Below, piece after piece: positions 1 through 13,000 of a stretch of 64,000 nt of DNA. The first letter of the stretch is position 1; each line of letters begins with the position of its first letter. The translations under genes were made by a program, and so were the position numbers. Source of the DNA: Cardinalis cardinalis. Its lineage: Eukaryota > Chordata > Aves > Passeriformes > Cardinalidae. The DNA lies in contig JACDOX010000061.1 of NCBI GenBank assembly GCA_014549065.1, positions 2,594,279-2,658,278 of the forward strand, in the 5' to 3' direction. Under the pieces are notes generated by a model. The model saw only the letters and a program-made list of their open reading frames with translations, did not search any database and was not told the origin of the DNA.

Positions 1-3000
1 GAGGCACGAGTACATTACGATGATCTAATTTTCAGTATGTCTGTTTGGTTTGTAAGAGAAAGAAAATAGCTTTTGAACAATTAATTTTTCATTTTATCAG
101 TCCAATGGTGCAGTCCATGGAGAGGGAATTTGATGGATCTTTTACTGACACTCAGCCCTCCTGACTCTGCCCTCCCACAGGAGCCTCCACTCNGGTTTCC
201 ACGGGGCTGCCACACAACACCAAGCACTGACAAATCTGGTGCCCAGTTTTGATGGGCTGTACTCAGCAGCTGTGGAGGGAGAGCACAGGAGATGCACCCA
301 GAAGTGCCCTGCTGCAACTCACTCTGCAATGTGGGAAACATTTCCATTCACAAGTTAAGCTATCTGCCCAGCGGTGAATGCATTGCTTCATGGAGAAGGA
401 TGAAGTATTTTACCNCTTCCCTGGCAGAAGGGAAAGAGTCTGGATTCAATCCTGTGCTTGGAGGAGCATTTGTACTGGGACAGACTGTACAGTTAGAGCC
501 TAGTCCTACCCAGTGGCAAAAAAAATTGTTTTTTCATTTAAAGAAATATATATACGCTTGTTAAATTTTTTAGCTTCTTATTAATTACATTCCACTTGTC
601 TGAACAATAAAATTCAGTAAGTTACCACTACCCATGTTATCTGAACAGTGTAATTTTATGCCACAAGAAACACTTGCATCTGCTGATTAAGATCTGTGAT
701 TTACACTTTGCATCTCATGAAAAAAGTTACCTGGAGCTAGAAGAAAGGCAGAAAATTTCTTTTAATGAAATATTAATATAAATTAATTCAGTGGTAGTAG
801 TAATTGTTACTGAGTTCATTCTTCAAAATTGCAATTTCAATTCACCATCTTGGTGTTTTATTACTGCCTTTTCACAGTGCTTATGCANTGAATTACAGGA
901 AAATCTCAGCAAGACAAAGATATGCTGTGTGAATTACTCCTTGTTGTAAAAATCCAAAGTGCTTTGTTTACAAAACTGTACCTGATGTTTCCATGTGTTA
1001 TCTAGAAGCCAAGTAAATCTGTGCTGCAGACTGAAATAAGGTTCAATGTAAACTTGAGTCATGATCAGTAAACACCACAGTTTTGGATAATGGAAATACC
1101 AAAGGAAATTATGGAGCAGTTTAGGGGTTTTCAGTGTGCTGCATGTGGCAGTGACCTCCTCCAGGCTTGTCCTTGGCACTCTCTCCTCATCCACCCCTGC
1201 CCTTCTCCCAGCACCCCGGCACAGGGACAGCACAGGACAGGGTGGATGCAGGAGGTGACTCAAGAACCCATGGATACCAAACCCCAGCCCCACAGGGCCC
1301 AGGGCCAGGAGCAGGGATCAGATTTGGCTGAGCAGCAGCTTCTGCCCCACTAATGAGCCCCAGCTGAACATGCTGGAGAAGGGGTGACCACCTCCACACT
1401 GAAGTCATCTCCATCTGTGCTCAGTTTGGTGGTGTGTCTGTGAAAGTNCCCAGCCACAGCTTTTGCTCCCTCCGCCTCATCAGGGCTGGTGGTTTCTGTT
1501 ATCAGTTCTGTCACTGACTCATTGTCTGACTGTGGGAAATTAATTTAGTTTTGTCTGCACTTCAGTTTTCTCCATTGCAAAATAGCAATAAACTGCTTTA
1601 TATACACGTGTGTGCCAAACACTGCTCACACTCTTATCACTCAAAGAAGGCTTTCTAACATGTTTTGTATGTTGAGGTCAGCATTTCATCACAAACACAA
1701 TATTTTAAACTCCTTGGCACACATTTCCATACACTGATAAGTTGCCCAATAGCAGTGGTCTAACCCATCAAAAGCATCATCAGGTTCTAAGCCAAGAGAA
1801 AGTTGATTTAAACATTAGTTTATATCCCAAAGTGACTGAGACGTGAGGCATATTCAGATCTAACTGATCATAGATGTAAGATTTTTATTAAATATAACAT
1901 CACACTATGTAGGCATCTCCAGGCACTCTGAAGACAGAGCGCCACATTTAATCTTTCAGCTTCATATAAATAGCAACTTTATGCAAAATATTCAGAGGGA
2001 GAATTATGGTTACCACTGGCTATTTATTTCTTTTTAAAAAGTAATTAACCTCTTTTTCAGGCCAAATGTTTTCTTCATTGGTGATGCTGTTTTCCAACCA
2101 GTACAAGGGGTTAGAGAACAGTTGCTGCACTAAACTCTCACTTTTTCTTAAGATAGGGGAATAATTTAGAGGCAGCATTTCTAAACTAATTGGTCTAATC
2201 ACAGCTTCTCAATTTTTATTTCACATTTCTTGTATGTCAGATCTGAGGCTGATTAATCTGTGTTACATATGCATTTGGTGGAAAGAAACTTGATAAGTGA
2301 TTCAAACAATTCTAGACATTCCCTGATAGTGTGAATTTCAAGTGAATTAGAAACAGGTTTTGAGAAGTCAATAATTAANGATCCTAAGAAAGCCAGATAG
2401 CCAGGCAAACACTCAGATAATACTTGCCTAATCTATTTTATTTANTTGGGTATTTATATGGCAGTAATTAACCCAGACATCATTAATCTTGAATGAGCAT
2501 GGAAATGTTTAATTTTCATTATTTTGCTTTCAGTGTTTGCTCTTCTGCAAACATCTCAAGACATTAAGCATCTTGCAAATGCTTTGGAAAATAATTTGCT
2601 GCTAATGACTCGGACAGATTTTTTGGTTTGTCTCCATTAATGACCATGAACACTGCAAGTAAAAAACAAGGGCAGCTTTCCAATGTTGCTGGACCTAAAG
2701 CACCTTCCACTAGAAAACACATTTGGAGATCTCATCACACCCAGCCATTCCTGGGACACCTGCAATGCCACCAGTGCTCTGTGAAATTCAGCCAGCCCAG
2801 CTGAGCAGGCTGTGTCTCATGTGGAAGCACCAGGGCTTTGTCAGCTTGAACAACCTTTGAGCCTTCCACGACAGATGATTTCCACTGGCCTTTGGTTCCA
2901 GCCCAGTATTTTTTCCTGATGAGTATGACTTCAGGCATTATTAACCTTGCTGTCTGAAGTGGACGTCTTGTACAGTATTCCCTCAATAGATTTGATGAAA

Positions 3001-3590
3001 GTCCCACTGAAAGCAATGTAGANATTCCCATTGACTCTGTACTGGATGGAGGCCAGGAAAACTGCTCTGTGATGTTATTTTTGGTTACTATCCATGTTGC
3101 TTCACCTTTTATAAATTGCATATTATTCATTCACCCAGGAACTTCAACTACAGAATTCAGCCACACAAACAACTCCAGGCATCCAAGAAACTCAAAGACA
3201 AGAACTGAAACCCAGACTCTTCACAGGAACTTGTACAAGACACTAAACTGCTTAAAATAAAANAAAACACAGATGCAGCAAACCTTCAGTTCTGCAGTTT
3301 TCATGAGAGCCAGGTGTTGACATGTGTATCCCTAATTGCACTGGGACTCACCTTTCTAGCAGTGTGGTAATAAAAAAAAATTGTGTTAAANAAGGAATGC
3401 AACTTGCAGAAAATCTTTCTCATGGAACAAGCATATAAAGGAGAAGCTGAGATCTACATATGCACAGAGGAAGTGGAAACCAGAAAGAAAGGAATGAGAA
3501 AGAGCAAAGCTGGTAGGCAAACTGGAAGTGATGGATAGACAAATTTGAGAGACAATGTAGGGACCGAATGTGAACAAGTAAATGTACCTG
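1..3590. other. Intergenic, no gene recognised
   Basis: AT-rich sequence with no convincing ORF, RNA gene or identifiable repeat. A GC-richer patch at about 1180-1420 contains a 9-bp inverted repeat (1188-1196 with 1240-1248). An AT-rich stretch at about 2240-2640 has several TAAT/ATTA motifs. ORFs here are interrupted by chance stops and show no family resemblance. Confidence 0.7.
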
Positions 3591-4007
3591 TGATGCCTCA
3601 GGTTTTAGCTTTTATATTTTTCAGATTCTGTACTGCTTTAGTGTGCAGTTCTGAGCTTCATATAAAGGAATGGTAAGCTCTCTTCAGAGTAGGGAGACAA
3701 AACAATTCCTTCTCTAGCTGGGGACCAAGGACAAATGATACAAATCTCACCCCCAAGAGCATAAACAATGAAGGATGAGACTTCATCATCTAAAGCTATA
3801 ACTAGACAAATAACTCCAATATGCAAATGGAGCAGAACTTATAAAAGTAAGAGACCTCATGACTGGTCACCCACTTTGTGACCATTTTGGCTCATCTTGG
3901 GTGTAGCACTGGCTGGGTTCCTGTGCCCAAGGTGGATCCATTCAGGCCCTCTAATAAATCCCTATTTTATCTAGCTTCTGTTCTAGGTCNGCCTTCACAA
4001 GACATCA
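3591..4007 (+). mobile_element. Solo LTR of an avian endogenous retrovirus
   Basis: A 417-bp unit with short inverted ends (TGATG at 3591, CATCA ending at 4007), flanked on both sides by the same four bases, CCTG (3587-3590 and 4008-4011), which fits a target-site duplication. Inside are a TATA box (TATAAAA, 3840-3846) and a polyadenylation signal (AATAAA, 3953-3958) spaced as in an LTR with U3, R and U5. The text around the AATAAA resembles LTRs I associate with songbird ERVs, but the family cannot be assigned without a library search. No primer-binding site follows the right end and no gag, pol or env sequence is present, so this is a recombined solo LTR rather than a provirus. Confidence 0.8.
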
Positions 4008-4011
4008 CCTG

Positions 4012-7000
4012 TAAGAATAAATTGTGTATTATTCCATTTGACCATCATCCAAAACTCCTTTCTCCTTCCCTTCCCAGCAGGACTAAGCTTTGTGAAGCCA
4101 ATCTTGTTATTCTGTGCAGGTTTGGGAGTGGTTCAGTTGTTGTATCTTCCCGGTAGAGCTCACTCACATCTGTGTCTGTCCCAGCTGCATTGGATCCAGG
4201 CACATTCACGGACCTGCCAGCTCTCCCAGCGTGGATTCTTGTCTGTTGCTTACAGCAGGAGAGNCTCTGCTGCTCTGAGCAGTGCCTGAACACATTTCTC
4301 CAAATGCTGGATGTCTGGGTATCCCCAGCAAATGGCCATTTCCCAGGAATGCTGAATCACCCCTGCAGAGGAGCTGCTGCCTCAGCTGCACNGCCTGCAC
4401 ACTCCTGAGGCCGTGGGCAGATGTGCAGCAGGGCTGCCCCAGCTGGGACCTGCCACATTCACTCTGCAGGGACCCAGCAGNCGGCTCTGAACAGGACCTG
4501 CCAGGGTTGATAGGCACAGCTGAGCTCTGCCCAAGGGGGCTCCAGCATTGCTTTTGCCTTGGCCTTTCTGAAGCAGGTGATTCTCCTCCCCTGTATATAC
4601 CTTGATCCCTGGTTCACAAATCCTCCTTTCCTTTGCTTTGGTCTTTCTAGGCAAGCTGGTCTTGCAGCTAAAAACATTCCTCCTACCAACACAGCAAAGC
4701 TCTCAGTGTCTGCTCCCCTTCTCAGAGATTATTTGCATTCCTCTATCGAGCAGGTATCTGTGTGCCAGACCCAGTCTTAACACACAGTCTTGTAATCCAG
4801 TTTCCAGAGGAATTATCACCTTCCAAATAGCTGAGGACAAACCTGGAAGTTATGTTTATTTAACCAACAGCTGTCCATTGCACAGACTGGAATAGATTCT
4901 AATGTTTACTGACCCTCCAATATANTATCACTGTGAAATACACAGCCTGTGGATAATCCCACATCCACGAGGGAAAATGTTATCAGACAGGAGCTTCATA
5001 ACACNAGACAGACCTCACAAGTAAGTACAATCCTGAACATACCACATTATCATTACATAAAAAACTAAATGTCANATTATCATTACTACATTATAATTCC
5101 TCCAGGCATGGGAACTGATCTTGTTCCACTTAAGCCAACTTCAGTTTTACTACTGATTTCAATGAGTGGGAAGCAAAAACATGAAGAGGAAACACAATGA
5201 AAAAAGGAAGAGGAAGACCATTTACCTTTGAACACACAGTAAACTCTTAGTTTTTCCTTCCCTCAAGTGTAATTGTTCAGGATGGGTCTGCAGAAAACCT
5301 GTATGACCTCAATGAACTTCCAGACTCTCTGGGCACCAGAAGGATCCTCCTGTTGACCAACTGGAACATCCTGCCTGCCCTGTGGGGGTTTGCAGTTCTG
5401 TTCCAGCCTTCTTGCGCTCCCCTCGAGACTCATCTGTCTCTGACATGAGCAACAAGGGAGACAGAGCAGCTGGGGAATCAATAGGGACAAGCTGAAAGTT
5501 ATTTACAGATGTTAGCTGAGAAAATAGGAAACCCACAAAGCAGGGCAGCGAGTGTGACTCTGTCTCAGAGGGAGTGTTCTCCTGTAATTAGAACCCCAAA
5601 GGTTTTACATTGATTTTTAGCTTTTGCTGTGAGCAACAGCACCTAATGCCAGCAACTGGTGTCCAGATATTCTAATACTCCTGACTAGGAGATTCTAGAC
5701 TCTCAAACAAAATGAAAGGGAAAAGCACTGTGGCACAGTTCCAATTATCTGCAGTCACAAAATCTGCAGCATTTTCTGTATGTCACTTTGCCACGGCACC
5801 ACAACAATGGTTCAGAGGAACACAGGATGTTTGTGGACCTTGGCTGAAAGCAACTGAGTTACATCAGCCTTAACACTGTTTTCAGTAAGCTCAACTAAAT
5901 CTGAAATCTATTTTTACATTTACTGATGATTCTGACCACATCTCTCCTTGCTTCACCCATTGCACCAGACTCCAGCCAGTCTGTGATAATTTAACCCCTC
6001 AGAAAAAACAAGCAGAACTGAATCATAATTAAACCAACCATTATTACCAGCATCCCATCCTGGATGTCAGGTTTGGGAGTATGACACATCAATACTGCCC
6101 ACAGATGTCTATTCATTTCTAATCTTATCATTTAAATTGATCACTTGAGTAAAATTACACAAGAACATATTGTACTTGCAGGATGAAAGAACTGAGCAAA
6201 TCTACTATATCCTTAACAAATTGCCTATCAATTAGATTTGTAACATCACACTTCTCACTACAGCCTGAAATTGAATTCACACTTTGGAAAAACAGTCCCT
6301 GCGACCCAGTCCACAAAATCTAGTGTAAGTTCTATTTTAATAGTTCTTCTCCTGCTCATAGAAAATAATTAACTCAAAAAATAATGACTCCTTACTCCAG
6401 ACAGATTGAAACAGTGCAGCCTTTAAATTTATCCCCCAACTATTTGGTGTTNTATTCCAACTGCAGTTTGTTCACATAGGCCATAAATCCACATTAGCTT
6501 CATAGNGACCAATCTGAACAACAATTTTGACTAAAGGAGACAGTAAAAATATGAATGTGAAAACATGTCAAAAAAACAAATCTGAACCTCTTTCCACAGA
6601 AATAGGCCTCAATTATAGGATAGATGTTCAACACAGAAAATAAAATTGGAATGTGCCCCTGGCACCCACCGTTCCTTTGTACAGGTGGTTGCTAACTCCA
6701 TGCAAGGTTTTCTGCACCAGCATTTCCAAGTCATTCAAAGATTTTATTTTGTTAAGTGTTGTGTTTCCAAGACTGGCCTTAATTAGCCTTGTAATGCCTT
6801 CACAGCAGGCTCTTGCTCTCAGACTTCTATTAAGACTATAATTAATTCTACAGTTCTAAATGCTCCATANCCATAATTTATTTATGGGTCTAACATTATC
6901 CTCACATCTGAAATTAGATTTGCAGCTCTTTTGTTTTTCCTAACTCTTCCCTTGATCCTTCTCTGTATATATGGCTACTACATTTTGCATTTTTATCTCC

Positions 7001-10000
7001 CTGATATGTTCAGAAAAGGCCTCTGGTACAGAACTTTTCTAGTTGAGTGAGTTGTGATAGTGTCACCCAGACTAAAGGTCTGGACTAGTTATTTTCTCTG
7101 AAAGGCTGACTCACTGCTATCGTTTGCCTTTTTCCCTGTTTTAACTTGTCTTGAACAGCACATTAGTATTTCTGTTCTCACCAGATATCATTCATTTTCA
7201 TAATTTTTTCTAGAAATTAGAAAAGAATGTCAGAAATGCACACTGTGCCTTCTTGAACTTTCAAAGCAATGGAATATCAGGACCTCAGTATTTTTAAAAA
7301 ATCAGTAAATAATCACTGTAGTGGAATAGATTATTTTATTTATTTTAGCCACTACTTAAACTAATTATGTTAGGTGGTTAGGACTTTGTACTCACAAAAA
7401 GTCAACATCTCCTAATCAAGTTGCCCAGCCAGCACATCCACACATCCTGACACAACTCAAAGGCACTCACTGCAGCACTCACTGCTAACCAGGATTCTCA
7501 TAGGGAGATAATCCCCTCAAATAATCTACCAGCAGAATGANCCTTAACTGTTTCTTTCTTAAGATTAGGAGTGAGTATGTCTGCTTGGACTCACTTGTTT
7601 TGCAAACAGTTCTACAGAGACAAGCATGGGAAGCATTTATTTCCCAGACATTCATTTCTGCTGCCCCTGTTTACAAGGAAAGGCAGGGTGGTCCAAGGGA
7701 GAACAGAACAGCCATGAGTGAACAGACTGCTTTGTCTCTTCAGCTGTGTCCCTGGCATGCCATGTGGAACAGCACATTCAGCTTTCCCTTGGTCATTTGT
7801 GCATGGCACAGCCACAGCTGGAGACTCTGAGACCTGTNCTTACCTTATTATCTGTGTAAACTGGTTTAGTCCATCTAGGAAATGCTGCTTGTATCCTGCA
7901 TTTCCCTGACAGGCTCACTAATGCTGATCCATTACCCTGTGGTCTGAGCAGTTAACACTGGAAAGCTAAAGCTGCCCCCACTAAAGAGAAAGCGCAAGAA
8001 ACATTATGACTTTTTTTTTCCCAATAATAGGTATTATGCAACTCCACCAGAAGCTTTTCCTTGGAAATCTCTCTGTTGTGTGCTCACATGCTTTCTCTGT
8101 CTCAGCCAGAATTCTGCCTTTCTTAAAAATTACCTACCCAGGAACTCACACAAGCACAGCTTCTTCTGCTTCAGGGGTGGAGAAGAGAGCACTGGAATGC
8201 CAGTGCCTGGCTGCCAGAATACCTCTCATCCTCACCCGCTTCCATCTACCCAAGAAATGATCCTCAATGTCTTTACACATTATGTCAGGGCACAACTGAC
8301 AATATGATGGGAATTAGGTATGTAGTGTAACAAGAGTCATATTTGCTAATCATGTGTTAAGAAAACAGGAAAGTCACTTGGTTCAGTTTCAAGTGTGTAG
8401 GCAAACCAAGAACTTACTCCTGTCAAGCAACCATACCATGAGCAGTCTGCCACGCTAGGGAAACCAGGCAGTGCCACAATGATCCAGAGTCTCATTTCCA
8501 GATTTGTGTCACATTTATTCTTTCAGCTCAAAACCACATTTAGTTCACAGAAAAAAGAGACAAGGAATGGCTTTAAATTACTCATTTCTGCCTCATCCAT
8601 ACTGTGCTGCTCTGTGATGCTTTTTCCTAAGAGCAGCCACTCCAACTCAGAGCCTGTTTTATTCAGAGTCCTGCCAGGGCTGTCTCNCCCACCGAGAGCA
8701 GAGCTCCTGGAGTATATTTGCATATTAAATNCAAGCAGACACTTCCATGACAAGGGAACCACCGTGAAGGAGTGGAGTTGCAGGTGAGTATCAAAGAAAA
8801 CCAAGGAGCTTTCTGGAATGCTCACTGGGACAGGAGCTGAGCTGGCTGCTCCTCAGCTACGAGACCCCACTCATGACACAGTGGTGAAAACAAAAGTAAA
8901 CAAGGGTATCAGAGGGAAAGGAACATGGTACTGGTGCCTCAAATTAAATGACATTATTGGCAACTCCACTAAGTGAATTGGATCAAGAAATCAACCTGAT
9001 TAGGGCACAGGAGCCCCTGAAGAATCAGGGGCAGGGCTGAGTTAGTAAGCAAGGTGGCAAAAAAAGGCTCTACAATAAATTCAAAAGAAAGCAGGCAGAG
9101 CAGTTTCCAGCTGCCNGTGTGTAAGACATGTATCAGTGCTCAGTGAAAACACTGAGTCCTGCTGAATCACTTTTGATGANGGAGGTGAGAGTCCATGCTA
9201 CATATTCCAAAAGGAAATAGAAAAGAAACAAATAATTTTTAAAAATAGAACCAGAACATGGTAAATACTGGCTTCAGATAAGTATGTCTATGAATAGTTT
9301 TATAGAGGAGAGCGTATCTAGAGATAAAAATGCCCTTGTGTTCAGCCTTGGTTTAGGAAGTTTTNGGCAAGCACACTGTGATTTCTAGATACTTATCAGG
9401 TCTGTACCTGAATGTCCTGTCAGAATTTCCCAACCAAATCTCTCTGTAACCCCAGTACTTGAAGCAGGTGAGTTCCTACAGAATAAAAAAGAGGAACAGA
9501 ATAAATCTTTCTATTTTATTCATTTATTTCAACCTTACACAGTTCTTTAAACACCTGTGATTGAAAGTCCTCACAATCACTTAAATTCAAGACGCAAGAA
9601 AATGATACTTCTGATTAGAAAAGCAAACAGAAATACATTTAAAATAATTAACTGTGAAAATGTNTATTAACTATCGTTATTCTTTACATGGGAAAAATAT
9701 GTGCCACCTGAGAACTNGTGTATCCAGCCATTCAAAATGCATCATTTATCCAAGGCAGGAATGTCAAAAATAATCTCTCCACATATTCAGCTACACAGAC
9801 TTTTACATAAATCACTGAAGATATCACCCTAAGGGAACTGAGGATGAGTTGCCAATTTCATTCTGTAGGCTTGCAACAAAACTCTCTCAAAATGAATTTT
9901 GTCAAATCATAAGACCAAGGGCTGTTTGGAAAAGGCACAGTATTTTGCTGTACTCATCTCTTCCCACTTGTGCCAGTAGAGATTTCCAGAGCACACAAGT

Positions 10001-13000
10001 TAGATAAATAGTTGCACCTGAATCCAGCACTAATGCCAAAGCCTGTTGAATTAATCCAACCCATGACAACTAAATTAAGGAATTTTGCTGTCCACAGAGT
10101 GACAGATCCATTGACTGAAATCAGGAACCAGATTACCAGTGCAACGCTGTGCTATCAAACCAAAGCAAACAGGTTTTATTGCTGGCACTACAAGAAAAGC
10201 CAAACCACTCCAGCTCCCCAGTTTTAAAGGACAAATTCTCGGGATGCTGAGTAACACATTAGTGCCAGAATAAGCAGCCCAGGGGAAACTCCCCAAGCCA
10301 AAGAACAGAAGTGGGGAATTTACCACAGAGCATCGGGGAGTGAGGAACAAGCACTCAGCAAAAGCTCCCAAACAAATGCCATTGAACTTCCAAACAAATC
10401 TGCTCTGACTGCATTGCAACCTTCTGTGATTACCATCCATGAATATTGTATCAAATGAAGATTGCTCACTGGAACACTGAATTTTAAAGGAATGTTGCAC
10501 AGTAGCTGAGGAAAGTGAACTATGAATTTTTAATTTAAGCATTCACATCAGAAACAAGCCTCTAAAAGTTTTGGGTCTTCCAATCAAATAGATACTGGTG
10601 TGACCTGTGAGAGAAGTAATAGAGATTTAATCTCAAATGCCAAATAAGAACAATGACTCCTGACAAGCAACAGACCAAGAATTAATAAGACATGACTTGT
10701 ATTTTTCCTGACACTAAAATATTTAATATTTGAATTTTAATGGCATGGTATTTTTCAATTTTTTTTTTCTTTTCATATTAAGCAGAAAAAAATACAAAAA
10801 GAATTCAAATTCTACAGTCTACTGTCAGCCACATGTAGTAATTTATGCAACTCCAACCCACTCCAACTCCCACTTATACCAAAAGAAGTTGATCCAGCTG
10901 ANTCAAGCCAGTGACTTAAGAGGAGGGGGATCCAACTGATACCATTCCTGGAGAAATAAAAGAACTGCAGCTCCCTGGCTAAGTCCAGTAAAAGGGAATT
11001 TTTCCTTCTATTGAGGCACAAAGGGTGTCCAAACTTCACCAGGCCTTAATGAAGCTGAGTCGTAAACCTCCATGACAGCAAGNGTATCAATCTCTCCCCT
11101 CTGGAACTTTGCAAGATACTTTTACAACATAAAATTATTGGGTGTCATGCACAACAAAAATATATATATTAACCAAAAAAAGCCACATTTTAGCTTACAG
11201 CACACAGAAGTTTCAGCTGAAAAGAAATTCAATCAAATGTGCTAACCATCTAAATTTCAGGAGCTATTACAAAAGCATCTATGAGGCACTGAAGACAGTC
11301 ATTATTAATTAAGGAAATAATTAAGAGAACATGTGCACAGAACTTAATGATAATCCCATACATTGTCTAATTGATACAAGAACATGTTATAATTTTGATA
11401 CAACTCCTGTTAATAATAACAGCACCATTTTGTCATGGACAGCCAAGAGCATTAACTTCCTGTATGGCTCATTGGAAGTGCTCTCTCCAAAGTCAAGTTG
11501 AGAGGAAAAAGAACAGGAGGAGAAAACAGAGAAGGGAAAATACACAGAGATGTTATTGCAGAGGTTCTGCTGAGCTGGAAAGGCTCCATGTCACCCCAGA
11601 GAAGTGACTCCTGTGCCCCAGTGAGGCAGAACAGCACATTTTAAATAAAGTGTGGGGCAAAGGTAAATTTCTGTTTGCTTTTTGCAGCTGTGCTTCCAAA
11701 ATAACTCTCTGCAGGAAAGAGCACCATGGCAAGGGCAGAAGGGAGGATTAACAGTTCTGACCAGGCAGAGCTGGAGCCAGAAATCTGTAGAAACCCAATG
11801 GGGTATTAAAAAATAAAAATTATTTAAAAAAAAAAAATTAAAAAAACAGACAAAAAACACTATGATAAAATGTCTAGAGTACCAAGGACAGAATGAGGGG
11901 GAAAATTAATTATCCATNTGGAATCTTCATAAGCTCAGCCCATTCTTCAAATCTGGGCTTCTAAGGGCACCAGTGAGTTAGACAGCAGCTTTTACATGTT
12001 TTAGTGATTAAAAAATTAGATGGATTGTCAGTAGCTGGACAGGTATGAATCAGTCNGTAAACATCAAGAAAGAGTCCTTGTGAAAATCTCATCTTCCACC
12101 AGACTTCAAGATTATTTAACATGCNAAGACATATGTCTTAGGCTTCCAGATTAAAGCTTTCATGACCTTTGCTAAATATCATCTTTCGTTCTCCTCTTAT
12201 TCATGTGGTGACCCATGAAANCATCAAACCTTTCTTTCCCAAACAGCAAGTGCATAATACCTGCTTTCCATTGTCACACCTCTTCTGTCACTGTCACTCG
12301 TAAATAAATAAATGAATAATCTTTCTTTTACTCAGTCTCCTACAATAAATACCCCGAAAAATGTTTGCTAAGAGCTACAATAGTCAGAGTCATTTCATGC
12401 TAATATTTCATGCTCTGATTATCTCTTTTTCCAATGCATTGCCTTTCAAAAAAAACCTGTTCAACAATACTATATACACTTCATTTATGTCTTCTGACTG
12501 TTTTGTGCTTATTCATGATACTGTTCTTTATTTCTTTGGTTGATGACACTGTCATCTGTCACCTCATCTGCCATTTACATCTCATTAATATCAATTGTGC
12601 CCTCAGGGATCAGTTTTGTCATCAGAAAATGGCACAGAGGGTCTGCAAATTGAAGAAATACCAAGCATCAGTGCCAAAAATAGCAGNGAGGCATCTCATC
12701 TCTCTTTCCCAGACCCCACAGATGCTCCTGTGGATAATCACAGCACGTTTGACATCATTCTGGTCACTAAGGTATAAGGAAGCTGTATTTAATAATTACA
12801 CTGGTTTTATTGGAAAATGAACTAAATAGCAGAACAGCAANCTAGTACTGACTGAAACCCACAACTTCCCAGCACCCGTGACTTGAAACTCATAAACAGA
12901 AGTGACTAAAGACAAGGCTGCATCATTCAGAGTGAGACAGAAGCACTAGGATGCAAGAAAAGCCAAGTAGGTTGTGATGTAGATAAATTCTCTTCAGGCC

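Noticed and set aside
2735..3130. Minus-strand open frame of 131 residues
   Set aside because: Contains an N and shows no protein family features; treated as chance.
4012..4600. Search for retroviral internal sequence next to the LTR
   Set aside because: No primer-binding site directly follows the LTR, no gag/pol/env-like frames occur, and the matching 4-bp flanks are better explained by a solo LTR.
8711..8725. ATTTGCAT octamer motifs (also near 4732 and 33070)
   Set aside because: About two are expected by chance in a window of this size, so the count carries no signal.
10075..10542. Minus-strand open frame of 155 residues in intergenic DNA
   Set aside because: No resemblance to a known family, no repeat-derived coding motif and no promoter context. 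A length like this is expected occasionally by chance in 64 kb.
12595..12777. PQGSVL string resembling the reverse-transcriptase motif of CR1-type LINEs
   Set aside because: Only six residues match; neither the upstream nor the downstream sequence follows the RT family, and no CR1 nucleotide similarity is seen around it.
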